DNA of 64,000 bases from Cordylochernes scorpioides (GCA_030710605.1 CP092877.1:44562406-44626405); one strand, 5' to 3'; positions 9,852 through 21,282 are shown, counted from the first letter of the stretch. Notes: a model not told the origin generated them from the letters alone. Numbers and translations: made by a program.

Positions 9852-10538
9852 TTTTTTAATTTTTTTTTTTTAAAGAGGAAAACGTTCGAATTTACATGTA
9901 TGAAAAATCCACCGTTACATAAGCAAATAAGGAGTGGTATATGCTTAAAATATGAAACTTTCTCAAGTTTTGTCAATGAGTGTATACTAAATGGAAATTG
10001 TTGCTTGAGAGAAAAATAAGTTATTGATAATTTATTCAATAAATAATCCATCTTCACCAATATTTTATTGATTAAAATAAGTGAATTATTGCGTAAATCA
10101 TGCGGCTTGGAAAAGAAATTAGGTGAAAACGCTATTCAGGCACGTAGATTCAATTTAAGATGCTGAACTTGTTCTGGAGATGTCTTAAATGATGGAAGAA
10201 CAGTAAATGGTCGTCTGTAAATGCCATTTCAGTAGGCATCTGTCTCGATCAGCTAAAGAAAATACTGGAAGCCATATCTTCAGATAAAAGAGAAGGAAGG
10301 CAACTATTCCGAAGAACAGATTTCTGAACAGTATAATAAGCAAGTATAAGCTATTATAGATATTCTGTTACATGGTTTATTGCAAGTATTATAGATATTT
10401 CAATCAAATAATTCCTTATATCAAAATTGAGTAAAATTAATCAGGTCTTCAGGGAAAAGTATCTTTTCCATAGAGGCCTGATTAATTTTACTAGGTGGAT
10501 TTCAATTTTGGTTTAAAATAAATAGCTAATTTGGAAGG
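9852..10538. other. Unassigned interval with a hairpin
   Basis: No gene recognised. An inverted repeat near 10430-10490 pairs GTAAAATTAATCAGG with CCTGATTAATTTTAC around a loop of about 28 bases. Confidence 0.5.
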
Positions 10539-12930
10539 TTAGAACAATTATTTGACAATCTTAACAGTGTAATTCTAACGTAACGAAATTTATCTAACAT
10601 CTCATTTAATTTTACAAAGACCTTTTTTCTAATTATACGTATATGTTCTAATTACATACTTATATATTAAAAATAAAGAAGGCATATCCTGACCAGGAGC
10701 ACATGTGCTTTTTAGATGGCAGAGCGCCATCTAGTGGAACAGAAATCAAGGCTTTTCTTGATTTATCAAGAAATTGGGTTGGCCAAATATCGGGTAACAG
10801 GTTAAATCAATGTTTAGTTGATTTCTGTTCCACTAGATGGCGCTCAGCCATCTAAAAACACATGTGCTCCTGGTCAGGATATGATTTCATTATTTTTAAT
10901 ATCAACACCTGACCCTTTTATTTCTTTACTTTTTTCTATTGTTTTTTTCATACTTGTATATGTATATATAGGTTTGTAGAGGCGTTCCTCGTGTCGTCTC
11001 AATTTATTTATTTCCAATAGATTCTTCTTCACAACTGGACATCTACTCGTCTGACTGAGATTTGTTTCCAATAAATGAATGTAAATCGTTGCTATATACT
11101 TTACAAATACAATAACTAAACAACGGGTTTCTTCACTACAATAAAACTCGGCGAGCCCTCAAACTATATAAATATTGAATCCAATTTATTTTATTATTTT
11201 ATTTAGGGCCATGGGGGACTTTGGCTTGAAATATCTTAGCCCAGTTTTATCGTGGTAAAGAAACGGATTGTTTAGGTTTTATTTTCTAATTGCCTTTTGT
11301 TTTAAAATACCTGAAGTACAATCTCTCTATATATAAATGTCAATGTATGTATGTATATATGTTTATTGGCTATCCACGTCCTTAATATGTAACTAAACTA
11401 GATGAAATCTTAATAGTATATAAAGTTGAATCTTGAAGAATTTACAGTCAAATTAATAGGTCTCTATCTCGAATATCCTTGGAGTTATTTACAAATTTGC
11501 CAATTTCACTTGCAACCAGCGCCCAACTGCGGCACTTGAGAGAATTAAGCCAAGGACGGAGATAAGTTTCGGTTTCGGCAGTAAGCCTGTTGCACCTTTA
11601 AGACAGATGATTTAGTAAATTGTGTACAATTTTCAAATATCGTTGTAAAACTTTAAATTTTTAGATTTTAAGACAACATCTTAAAGTTTACTAAAATTAG
11701 TTAATAGTACATAGTTTCAAAGTTTATTATCTATTAGAACAATTATTTGACAATCTTAACAGTGTAATTCTAACGTAACGAAATTTATCTAACATCTCAT
11801 TTAATTTTACAAAGACCTTTTTTCTAATTATACGTATATGTTCTAATTACATACTTATATATTAAAAATAAAGAAGGCATATCCTGACCAGGAGCACATG
11901 TGCTTTTTAGATGGCAGAGCGCCATCTAGTGGAACAGAAATCAAGGCTTTTCTTGATTTATCAAGAAATTGGGTTGGCCAAATATCGGGTAACAGGTTAA
12001 ATCAATGTTTAGTTGATTTCTGTTCCACTAGATGGCGCTCAGCCATCTAAAAACACATGTGCTCCTGGTCAGGATATGATTTCATTATTTTTAATATCAA
12101 CACCTGACCCTTTTATTTCTTTACTTTTTTCTATTGTTTTTTTCATACTTGTATATGTATATATAGGTTTGTAGAGGCGTTCCTCGTGTCGTCTCAATTT
12201 ATTTATTTCCAATAGATTCTTCTTCACAACTGGACATCTACTCGTCTGACTGAGATTTGTTTCCAATAAATGAATGTAAATCGTTGCTATATACTTTACA
12301 AATACAATAACTAAACAACGGGTTTCTTCACTACAATAAAACTCGGCGAGCCCTCAAACTATATAAATATTGAATCCAATTTATTTTATTATTTTATTTA
12401 GGGCCATGGGGGACTTTGGCTTGAAATATCTTAGCCCAGTTTTATCGTGGTAAAGAAACGGATTGTTTAGGTTTTATTTTCTAATTGCCTTTTGTTTTAA
12501 AATACCTGAAGTACAATCTCTCTATATATAAATGTCAATGTATGTATGTATATATGTTTATTGGCTATCCACGTCCTTAATATGTAACTAAACTAGATGA
12601 AATCTTAATAGTATATAAAGTTGAATCTTGAAGAATTTACAGTCAAATTAATAGGTCTCTATCTCGAATATCCTTGGAGTTATTTACAAATTTGCCAATT
12701 TCACTTGCAACCAGCGCCCAACTGCGGCACTTGAGAGAATTAAGCCAAGGACGGAGATAAGTTTCGGTTTCGGCAGTAAGCCTGTTGCACCTTTAAGACA
12801 GATGATTTAGTAAATTGTGTACAATTTTCAAATATCGTTGTAAAACTTTAAATTTTTAGATTTTAAGACAATATCTTAAAGTTTACTAAAATTAGTTAAT
12901 AGTACATAGTTTCAAAGTTTATTATCTATT
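10539..12930. repeat. Direct tandem duplication, 1195-bp period
   Basis: Sequence 10539-11733 is repeated at 11734-12930 with only an isolated difference that I noticed (CAACATC against CAATATC near 11683/12877). Each unit holds a MITE-Y palindrome and the first part of a Helitron (starts at 11322 and 12517). Only the second unit continues to the Helitron 3' end. Confidence 0.93.
10684..10882. mobile_element. MITE-Y palindromic form (repeated at 11879-12077)
   Basis: Terminal inverted repeats of about 65 bp (10684-10748 and 10818-10882) share ATATCCTGACCAGGAGCACA and CCATCTAGTGGAACAGAAAT. The centre holds CTTGATTTATCAAG and TTGGCCAAATATCGGG. It codes for nothing; the copy in the second tandem unit is the same. 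Confidence 0.85.
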
Positions 12931-13229
12931 ATTTTAGAAGATTTTATATTTATGCTATTTTCTAATTTTGTTGTCGAATTCTGAATCGTATTACTATATT
13001 TTAGAATACTTAACATATTAAATATTTGTTTGTATTATATAAAGTGTTTTATTTCAAGTATTATTCGTAGGGAAAACATTCACTTGGGAAGATCCCGGGT
13101 GAAGCCAGGCCATAATTTATATGGGTAACGAAAAATATTTGAATAAAAAAACAACATTTTTTATACATACGCACTCGGGGGAAAATTCTCTCGGGTAAAA
13201 CCCGGGCGTTGCCTGGGTCATTGAGCTAG
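12517..13229 (+). mobile_element. Non-autonomous Helitron, family alpha-like
   Basis: It starts TCTCTCTATATATAAATG after A and ends with the GC hairpin region AACCCGGGCGTTGCCTGGGT followed by CATTGAGCTAG and T. The first 414 bp also occur at 11322-11735 because of the tandem duplication. No protein. Confidence 0.8.
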
Positions 13230-13399
13230 TTATTGCATAAACAGTTGCTCTATATTCTCCTCTGTTACGTACAGCTCAGTAATGCGTCTCTTGAAATAGG
13301 TTAAAATGGTAAAAAAAAAATCATTTTAAATACACTAGTTCCTCAAAATTATATAAATACATTTATTAAACTTCAAACACATATACGTTTTTAAGAAAA

Positions 13400-13715
13400 T
13401 TCGAAACTATTATAGACGCGTATGATACTTAAAAAAATTAAACAATATCTACTGCCCTTACTGCAATGGAAAAATTAATGGGAGGGCCTGGCTCATCAGT
13501 GGTGAACCCTCCCATTAATTTTTCCATTGCAGTAAGGGCAGTAGATATTGTTTACCATGGTACAATGGTAGATTAAACTGGCGAAACCGCTGGGAGGGTT
13601 CATCACTGATGAGCCAGGCCCTCCGATTAATTATTCCATTGCGGTAAGGGCAATAGATATTTTTTAATTTTTAAAAGAATCATACGCGTCTATAATAGTT
13701 TCAAATTTTCATAAC
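13400..13715. mobile_element. Foldback element (MITE-X family) with nested hairpin
   Basis: The outer arms share ACTATTATAGACGCGTATGA in inverted orientation. Inside, 13443-13486 and 13507-13550 are perfect 44-bp inverted repeats around a 20-base loop. A third arm copy (about 13595-13662) lies further right. It carries the MITE-X signature GGCGAAACCGCTGGGAGGG. Confidence 0.8.
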
Positions 13716-14039
13716 AAATGACGCGCTAATGCATCATAACATATACGTTTTAATTTTTTATATTTCTATTATCTATCAAAAGCCTTAATGTTTTCTCCAA
13801 AGCATAGTATCACTTTTTTTAAAGTCAAACTTCTTAACAACCGAGAAGATTTCCTTGATACTTCCACTTGTAATCTTAAAATACTTGTAAAGAATACAGT
13901 ACTGTATGTAATGTACAGTACTAATAAACAGAGATCTCTAGACTTTCTCAGCTAAATCCAGTCACGACTTCTATTTCAGTTACGTAACTCGAAATGTATC
14001 AAATGAAATAAATTTACATAATTTTTTTCTATATCACAA
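13716..14039. other. Interval with no recognised gene
   Basis: AT-rich. A short near-palindrome (ACAGTACTGTATGTAATGTACAGTACT, cited here only by its ends ACAGTACT/AGTACTGT) sits near 13895-13922. Nothing else recognised. Confidence 0.4.
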
Positions 14040-14500
14040 ACAACATTTACATAACTGTGATCCTGAATGACCAGTTTTTTGGTCGTTGAGGTACAGCTTG
14101 CACCACGCTGATGAGGGCCAACAGCCCGAAACGCGTCCGTGGATAGCTTTTCTTGATTAATCAAGAATGGGTATTTGGCCAATTCTGGAATAATTAAAAA
14201 TCAACGAGAATAGTTGATAATTATTTCGATAGATGGCGCAAGCCATTAGCAACTTTCATTTGCACGATAAGGAGATGCCTTTTTCTCAATTTATGCACCT
14301 GATCCCAGTACAATATCACATTTGTACTATTTACATAAATGTTTTCCAACACTCTCCATTAAAAGAAAATCTCAAAATGAGTTTTTTAAAAGCATTTTTG
14401 AATAAAAGAGGTACATTGTTTTGCATACAAAAGAATGAAAATAAAGAACTATGAAAGAAAAACGATATTTCACAATGTTTGGCTGCCATTTTGAACCTCA
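14040..14500. mobile_element. MITE-Y/Z composite plus a 162-bp-type unit
   Basis: It joins the MITE-Y core (CCACGCTGATGAGGGCCAAC, CGAAACGCGTCCGTGG) to the MITE-Z arm (CGATAGATGGCGCAAGCC, TTGCACGATAAGGAGATGCC). It is followed at 14343-14490 by a diverged copy of the unit triplicated at 8100. This copy suggests Y and Z belong to one superfamily. Confidence 0.65.
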
Positions 14501-14829
14501 GGATGAAGACTTTCCGACCATCTCTTAGCTTTGAACATCATACACTGACTTTCTCAAACTTCATACACTGACTTTCTCAAACTTCATATAAAAAAATATT
14601 TTAAAGGCTTATATCATCATTCAATTGATGAGTTCATTAGAAAGTTGTAGTGGCTTTAATGTTCAATAACCATAAGAAGCATTTTACCACCTGATTTTAG
14701 AATACATTAATTTTATTTAGATTTTGATACTAGTGATAGAGAGAATAACTATCAACAAGCAAAAAAAAAAACTAATTAAACTGGCTATTTGCATGTGAAA
14801 AATAGTACAAAAGTGAATTTGTACTTGGA
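14501..14829. other. Interval with a short tandem duplication
   Basis: No gene recognised. A 23-bp motif starting CATACACTGACTTTC is repeated twice near 14550. Confidence 0.5.
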
Positions 14830-14916
14830 TCAGGTAGATAAATCAAGAAAAAAGGCATTTCCTGATCGTGCAACTGTAAGTTGCTGAAGGCTTGCGCCAT
14901 CTATCGGAATAAATAT
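14830..14916. mobile_element. MITE-Z left part, split by Gypsy-1
   Basis: It contains TGCAACTGTAAGTTGCTGAA and CTATCGGAATAAATAT, then Gypsy-1 begins. The other part resumes at 20197/20201 as ATATTAACTACTCGTTGATT and continues with the MITE-Y/Z core to about 20345. Confidence 0.75.
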
Positions 14917-15156
14917 TGTCGCGGAGATAAATAAAGCAAGGGCAAGTTTGGGGATAATTAATTTATTATAAGGGGTATTGATAGGGAGAGAGAGAGAGTC
15001 AATACAACTTACCCCAAGACAGAGTTAATCCTAATGAGGGACCTCAGCTCTCCCCGCCGGCCAGATTCCCCAGAACCCCTCACACCCGGTGTCTAGCGAT
15101 GATTGACAGACGTCCCATGGGGCCTCTCGTGATTGGAGCCGCTTAGCTTCTTGACA
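14917..15156 (-). repeat. Gypsy-1 3' LTR
   Basis: 240 bp. It reads TGTCAAGAAGC...CCGCGACA on the minus strand. It differs from the other LTR at only two positions that I see (CAGCTCTCCCC against CAGCTCCCCCC; GTGTCTAGCG against GTGTCCAGCG). Confidence 0.95.
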
Positions 15157-15193
15157 TTACTCCCTCCTTAGAAAAAATACAGCGACCCGCTGA

Positions 15194-17026
15194 TTAGCTT
15201 GTCTCAGCCCTTGTTCTGGAAGGAAATCTATCACGGCTGGTGTTCCCTAGCAGAATAAAATGTTGTTCTTCAGGGTCCAGGTAGGGCTTCATCCGAATGA
15301 CATGGACGATATCCTTGGCTTTCCGTGATCGGGGAGAGGGGTCCACGGGCTCTACTTCATACGTAACTTCTGAAAGCTTCTTGGTCACCTTATAGGGACC
15401 GAAGTATCTCTTCAGTAGCTTTTCTGATAGTCCTACTTTTCGGATGGGAGTAAAAATCCACACAAGATCATTCTTCTGGTAATAGACTGGAGTATGTTTC
15501 TGGTCGTATAGTCTACGGTCTTTCGCCTGTGATTGTAGAAGGCGTGATCGGGAGAGTTGACGCGCTTCCTCAGCTCTGGTCACAAGTTCTCCAACGTAGT
15601 CGTTAGAGATCTCATCTGGTAGGTAGGGTAGTACGGCATCGATGTAGGTCTCGGCCTCGCGGGCGTGGACAAGAAAGAACGGGGTGTAGCCGGTCGCCTC
15701 CTGTTTAGCAGTGTTGTAAGCAAAAGTTACATAGGGCAAAACTTGGTCCCAGTCCTTCTGCTCAACACCTGTGTACATGGACAACATGTCTCCTAGAGTT
15801 TTGTTGAACCTTTCAGTCAGGCCGTTGGTCTGGGGATGGTAGGCCGTTGTAAATCTGTGCACAATTCCGCACAGAGCATTGATCTCTTTTATTACTTGAG
15901 AAATGAAATTTCTGCCGCGATCTGTTATCATTTCTCTCGGAGCTCCATGCTTCAAGATGACGTCTTCAACCAGGAACTTAGCTGTTTCGATTGCTCCTCC
16001 GTCTGGGATCGCTTTCGTTATGGCATACCTTGTCATATAATCGGTGCACACAATGATCCAACGGTTTCCATATTTAGAAACTGGAAATCTTCCAAGGAGA
16101 TCAACCCCGACTTTATAGAATGGCTTTTCTACGGGCGGTATGGATACAAGTTGTCCAGCCGGACGTCGAGGTAATTTCTTCCTTCGTTGACACTCCCGAC
16201 AATGGCTTACATATTGGCGAACAGTTCTATAAAGGCCAGGCCAATAGAATCGTTTTTTGACTTTGTCATACGTCCGGGCGAAACCCAAATGCCCAGCTGT
16301 AGGAGCATCATGTAAATCTGCCATAACTTCCGATCTTAAGTGCTTAGGGATCATCATAAGCCAGGGTCTTCCAGTTGTGCTATAGTTTTTCTTGTATAAG
16401 ATGCCGTCGATAATGCTGAATTCCTTTCTGGTGTAGCCCGAATTTAAATTATCGACTATTTTAGCTAAATCCGGGTCTTTAGTCTGCTCTATATCGACGT
16501 TGGTTAGTGACATCACAGCACTTGGTTGATCGTTCTCAAGCGGGCTCCTTGACAGACAATCGGCATCCTTATGTTTGCGTCCGCTCTTGTAGATAACGGT
16601 CACGTCAAATTCTTGCAACTTCAGCGCCCATCTTGCCAAACGGCCAGAAGGATCTTTCTGCCCTACCAACCAACATAGAGAATGATGGTCAGTGACAACC
16701 GTGAATGGTCGACCAAACAAATATGGGCGGAATTTGCTAATAGACCAGACTACAGCAAGGCATTCTTTTTCCGTTGTAGAATAGTTATTTTCAGCCTTTG
16801 TCAAGTTTCTAGATGCATAAGCTATAGGCCGCTCCTTTCCACCTTGTATTTGTAGAAGAACAGCTCCAATACCATGTCCGCTTGCATCCGTGTGTAGATG
16901 GGTATCAGCGGATTCATCAAAGTGTCCTAAGACAGGCTCTGAAATTAGAGCTGTTTCAAGGACTTCAAACGCTTTCTCTTGAGCTGCATCCCAATAAAAT
17001 TGTTTTTCAGTCTTCAGTAGGTCATG
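15194..17026 (-). pseudogene. Gypsy-1 pol, RNase H and integrase part
   Basis: This part follows the in-frame stop at 17027-17029 and is open to 15194 on the minus strand. RNase H: HTDAS near 16880, NYSTTEKECLAVVWS, VTDHHSLCWL and the DADCLSR end. The integrase N-terminal H2C2 zinc finger is intact (HDAPTAGH...CRECQRRK), as is the DDE core: D in GVDLLG, D in ITDRGRNF, E in GLTERFN after TAYHPQTN. A C-terminal GPYKVTKKL region follows. An internal Met allows a start at 16804, but natural expression would be from a gag-pol precursor. Cleavage and strand transfer into host DNA is the known role of the family. Only the upstream stop blocks it. Confidence 0.9.
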
Positions 17027-18637
17027 CTAAGATCTAGCTTTGTCGGCAAAGTTCTCAATAAATCTTCGGTAATAGGAACATAATCCAAGAAAGCTCTTCA
17101 GTTCAGAGATATTTCTTGGCCTCGGAAATTTAGAGACGGCTTCAACTTTATCTGGATCTGGATGAATTCCATTGGCGTCAACAAGGTGTCCCAAAATCTT
17201 TATCCTCCTTGATCCAAAAAGACACTTTTTGTGGTTCAAGCTTAGTCCAGCTTTCTGGATGCAGCTTAATACAAGTTGTAGACGACGTAGATGTTCCTCA
17301 AAGGTAGGTGCGTACACTACGATGTCGTCCAGGTAGCAAAGGCACATGTTCCATTTAAGACTGCCCAGAACACTATCTATCATCCTTTCAAACGTTGCTG
17401 GAGCGTTGCAAAGACCGAAAGGCATTACTTGGAATTCATACAGCCCATCTGGAGTGATGAAAGCAGTTTTCTCCCTGTCTTTTTCGTCCACTTCAATCTG
17501 CCAATACCCGGACCGAAGATCCATCGTGGAGAAGTAACTAGAGCCGGCTAAACTGTCCAAGGCATCGTCAATGCGTGGCAGCGGGTAAACATCTTTTTTT
17601 GTTATCTTATTTAATCGACGGTAATCTACGCAGAATCTCCAGGTCCCGTCTTTCTTTCGAACTAGAATAACTGGAGATGACCAAGGACTTTCAGAGGGCT
17701 TCACGATGTGATTTTCAATCATCTTGTTCACTTCATCTTGAATTAGTCGTCGTTCACTTGGTGCTACTCTATAGGGCCGCTGTTTGATAGGAGACTGGTC
17801 GCCTGTGTTTATCTTGTGCTTCACAGTACTGGTGGGGTTAATAGGAGTACTCCCAAAGTCAAATATGCCAATAAACTCGTCAAGGCATGAAACAAGCTGT
17901 AACCTTTGAATTTCAGACAGCCCTGGATCTAGAGTAAGGTTTATCTTCTGTGACCATTCACGTGACTTTAGCTGCGTTTCTTGTAACTTATCGCTGGATT
18001 CAATAAGACTGCAGATATTCCCATTCTCATAACTTTCCATGGTGCACATATTCATTCCTGATGGAATCAGTTGCGGCCAAGACGCTCCATTCGCCACCCA
18101 AATGCTACCTCCGCCGTGTCGAAATGTAACCAATGAGTTTGGTATAAGAACTTCCTTTCTTAATAATAAGTCCTTAGAAGTTGAGACTAAAACATCTCTA
18201 ACACCACATATTTCTTCGTTCATCAAACTGATCTTCTTTATTGATTTAGGCGGGATGACAAAGTCGTCGGAAGCAAACAATCTCTGGTTTTCCTCCTCTC
18301 GAGATTCCAGGACGGAGGTTTCCCCGAGATGGAGTTCATTTCTGCCACAATCAATGACGGCCTCGGTGGCCTTGAAGAAGTCCCATCCAAATATGATGTC
18401 ATGGCTGCATTCCACCATAACAACGAATTCAAATGAGATATTCAGACCATTAACTTCTATGTTCAGGACACATTTTCCTAGGGTCTCTATTAAATTTTTA
18501 TTTGCGGCTTTAAGAATGGGACCTGGCTCTTTGAAGAGAGGTGTCTTTAGTTTGCGTCGAAATTTGTCTGAAATAACAGAAAAGTCGGCTCCTGAATCCA
18601 CCAATGCTTTAATTTTGCGTCCATTTATTTCGACCAT
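17027..18637 (-). pseudogene. Gypsy-1 pol, protease and reverse transcriptase part
   Basis: Aspartic protease near the start (ALVDSGADFSVIS), then a connecting region and the RT: PYRVAPSERR, SPWSSPVILVRKKDG, WRFCVDYRRLNK, DVYPLPRIDDALD, YFSTMDLRSGYWQ, MPFGLCNAPATFERM and the catalytic CYLDD, then FLGLCSYYRRF. It ends at a TAG (17027-17029); the next part of pol continues in the same frame, so one nonsense change is the only break. The frame is open upstream of the Met at 18637 and overlaps the end of gag in the -1 frame. The AAAAAC run at the gag terminus is a plausible slippage site, as in many retroelements; this is inference. Confidence 0.9.
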
Positions 18638-18723
18638 AACAAAATTTTCTTTTAATTTAGCGGCGATATACCCTGGAGGATTTTCCTCAATGGCGACCTC
18701 ACCCCCGTTAGAAGCCGCTCCAC

Positions 18724-19856
18724 CTAGTTTTTCACATTCTGAGGCATGGGAGAACGGCTAAAACGACGGGCTGGCGACTGGGATTGTCTTCGGGCTGGCG
18801 ACCTTGCGCGGTTTGGATGTGGGGAAGAGCTCCGGTAGAAGTACGTCGAGGTTTGGGGCGTTACATAGTCGTCGTCGGCGTCATATCTCGGGGGTCGACT
18901 CGAAAATCCAACATTTCTTCCTTCTCCGCCATTCCTTGACCTGGCTTCAGCGAAGACCTGCCGTCGTTCCCTACAATAACGGACGACATGTACGGGTCGT
19001 CCGCAGTGGAAGCAGATAGGTTTGTCGTCGTAGGTTCTCCAATGTTCCGTTTTCCTGGGTTGGGTTGGTCGGTCGATATTATAAAAGGGCGTTCGTGGTT
19101 GTTGTTGTACCACGTTGACTTGTGGTCTGGTAGGTTGTAGAGCACGGCTGACCTCTTCCCTCACAGTCTGTTCCAGGGCGTTCACCTCTCGGAGCGGATT
19201 GATCACTTCAGGTGCTGAGAAAACCTTTTGTATCTCTTCTCTAACGATGCGGCGAATTAAGCCGGCCAAGTCGTCTGAGTCGTCAACACACGAAATGGGC
19301 ATTACGTTTGACAACCTGGCGAATTTCGTACGGCCGATCCGGCGCTGCTTGACGGTTGTCAGATGACGGCAGAACTTCAGGATCTCATCTACCGTCTGTA
19401 TGTCTTTCGCCACCAATACCTGGTATGTGTCCTCCGAAATTCCCTTTATAATGTGAGCAACTATCTCACCTTCTTCCATGCGAGGGTTCACCTGGTGGCA
19501 GAGACTAAGAATCTCCTGGATGTATGACTCGCTGGATTCCTCGGCCTTCTGTGCTCTTGACTTCAGAACTTCCTCGGCGCGTCGAGCAGAATCCTCTTGC
19601 AGTCCGAACACACCGCGGAATGCGTCTTCAAAGCTTCTCCACGAGTTGAGTGATTCTTCGTTATTATCAAACCACCTTCCAGCAGTTCCGTTCAAGTAAA
19701 ATACGACGTTGGCAAGCTTCATGGTCTCGTCCCATCTGTTGTACTTCGACACTCTCTCGTACTCTTTCAACCATCTCCAGAAAAGGTAGAAGGATCTCGT
19801 TGGCGCTGACAAGGGAGGTAGGATCCGCTAACAGTAGGTCTGTGGTCGTCTTCCAT
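18724..19856 (-). pseudogene. Gypsy-1 gag (one frameshift near the N-terminus)
   Basis: Capsid/nucleocapsid precursor. The main frame (19812-18724) has a retrotransposon-gag domain (WLKEYERVSKYNRWDETMK, WRSFEDAFRGVFG) and one CX2CX4HX4C knuckle (CFHCGRPVHVVRYC), then an Arg/Ser-rich tail that includes QSPARR and SRSP motifs. The likely true start is the ATG at 19856 (MEDDHRP), in another frame that runs into the main one near 19780-19810, so a one- or two-base change separates them. The gag stop lies at 18724-18726. Confidence 0.8.
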
Positions 19857-19956
19857 TTCTATTCGTTGTGGCAAAGGTTGAATAATTGGTTCACGTCCCT
19901 GTAGACGTCGACTTCTTCGAAGTTCCGTCACGCTACCCAGCGTCTCCGCCAAAATA

Positions 19957-20196
19957 TGTCGCGGAGATAAATAAAGCAAGGGCAAGTTTGGGGATAATTA
20001 ATTTATTATAAGGGGTATTGATAGGGAGAGAGAGAGAGTCAATACAACTTACCCCAAGACAGAGTTAATCCTAATGAGGGACCTCAGCTCCCCCCGCCGG
20101 CCAGATTCCCCAGAACCCCTCACACCCGGTGTCCAGCGATGATTGACAGACGTCCCATGGGGCCTCTCGTGATTGGAGCCGCTTAGCTTCTTGACA
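19957..20196 (-). repeat. Gypsy-1 5' LTR
   Basis: 240 bp, TG...CA ends. A short GA-microsatellite (GAGAGAGAGAGAG) lies inside. The target duplication ATAT follows at 20197-20200. Confidence 0.95.
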
Positions 20197-20200
20197 ATAT

Positions 20201-20480
20201 TAACTACTCGTTGATTTTTTATTATTCCAGAATTGGCCAAATACCGTTTCTTGATTAATCAAGAAAAGCTATACACGTACACTTTTGACTGTTGGCCCTC
20301 TTCAGTGTTGTGCAAGCTGTACCTCAACGTCCAAAAAACTGGTATTCAGGCATACTGAAAAATCATAAAACAGGTAGTTAAGGCCAGAAGTGCGTGAGAA
20401 CGCTACACAATGTGAAAAAAGTGCAAAAGTGAAATTGTATTGAGATTAGGTGAATAAATTAAAAAAAAGAAAAAAAGCAT
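20201..20480. mobile_element. MITE-Y/Z remainder after Gypsy-1
   Basis: It carries CCAGAATTGGCCAAATACCG, CTTGATTAATCAAGAAAAGC and CAAGCTGTACCTCAACGTCC, continuing the element interrupted at 14916. A further arm piece (GCATCTCTTGATCTTG) ends near 20490. Confidence 0.65.
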
Positions 20481-20879
20481 CTCTTGATCTTGTTTAAATA
20501 TGTTTTGTTATACGCATCAAATTAAAACGGTATCTTAAAAATGAAAACCAAAATTTAAAGTACAAAAGAACCCCGATAATCAGGAAAAAATGGCGATTTT
20601 ACAATTGTTAGCAAAAGATTTGTCTTAATCTATGTTAGATTGTAGCTAGGAGGAGCAATGTTGCACCTCTTCCGATATTATCTATTTCATCGTTTGATAT
20701 CTTGTTTGCTGCTTGCTGATTGCCAAAGTCAATAGAAATCATGTTATTTTCCTTCTGTGACGTATTCTATATTCTATATATACAAGTATATACCTAAATG
20801 AACTTAATGAAACATCAAAATTAAACTATACTGGTGTACAAAATTAAATTTACAAATGTAATTTTTTAATGATAAAATT
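20481..20879. other. AT-rich interval, nothing recognised
   Basis: No coding signal or repeat family recognised. Confidence 0.5.
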
Positions 20880-21180
20880 GTGAAAGCGTTTAAAAATTAC
20901 AAAAAAAAAATATATCACAATAAGTTTCTTTTTATTTTAAAATGCAAGTTTTAAAGTGATAATCGCTCTTCAACAGGCTTAATTATAATATTGACAATTT
21001 CTTGTAACAGCAGTTGTAACTATCCACGCTGTATATTTGTAAACACTTCTTGTACGATATAGTAAATGTTTTAAATAAAGCCTGTTGAAGAGTGATTATC
21101 ACTTTAAAGATTGCATTTTAAAATAAAAGGAAACTTCTTGTGAGACATTTTTATAGTTTTTAAATGCAATTATACTAGAT
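20880..21180. mobile_element. MITE with ~100-bp terminal inverted repeats
   Basis: The left arm (about 20882-20983, with AAAGTGATAATCGCTCTTCA) pairs with the right arm (about 21077-21175, with TGAAGAGTGATTATCACTTT). No coding capacity. This family was not seen elsewhere in the window. Confidence 0.8.
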
Positions 21181-21282
21181 TTCATTCAAATTTGTACAAT
21201 GATACATTAAAACATAAAAAACAATAAACTTTTAATAATGTTTGAGAAAGAGTTTAAAATTAGAGAAATAGAGAAAAGGAAC

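Larger units (their letters stand above)
14917..20196 (-). mobile_element. Gypsy-1 LTR retrotransposon, nearly intact
   Basis: A 5280-bp element on the minus strand, with two 240-bp LTRs, gag, and pol in the order protease, RT, RNase H, integrase. The domain order identifies it as Ty3/Gypsy. Target duplication ATAT at 14913-14916 and 20197-20200. A purine-rich tract (AAGGAGGGAGTAA, minus strand) abuts the 3' LTR, and TGGCGGAGACGCTGGG lies a few bases inside the 5' LTR as a candidate primer-binding site. It splits a MITE-Z. Confidence 0.95.

Noticed and set aside
10874-12266. Duplicated 65-codon gene on the minus strand
   Set aside because: The identical frames come from the 1195-bp tandem duplication and show no coding features.
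18039-18761. 240-codon plus-strand frame within Gypsy-1
   Set aside because: Antisense shadow of the protease/RT coding region on the other strand.
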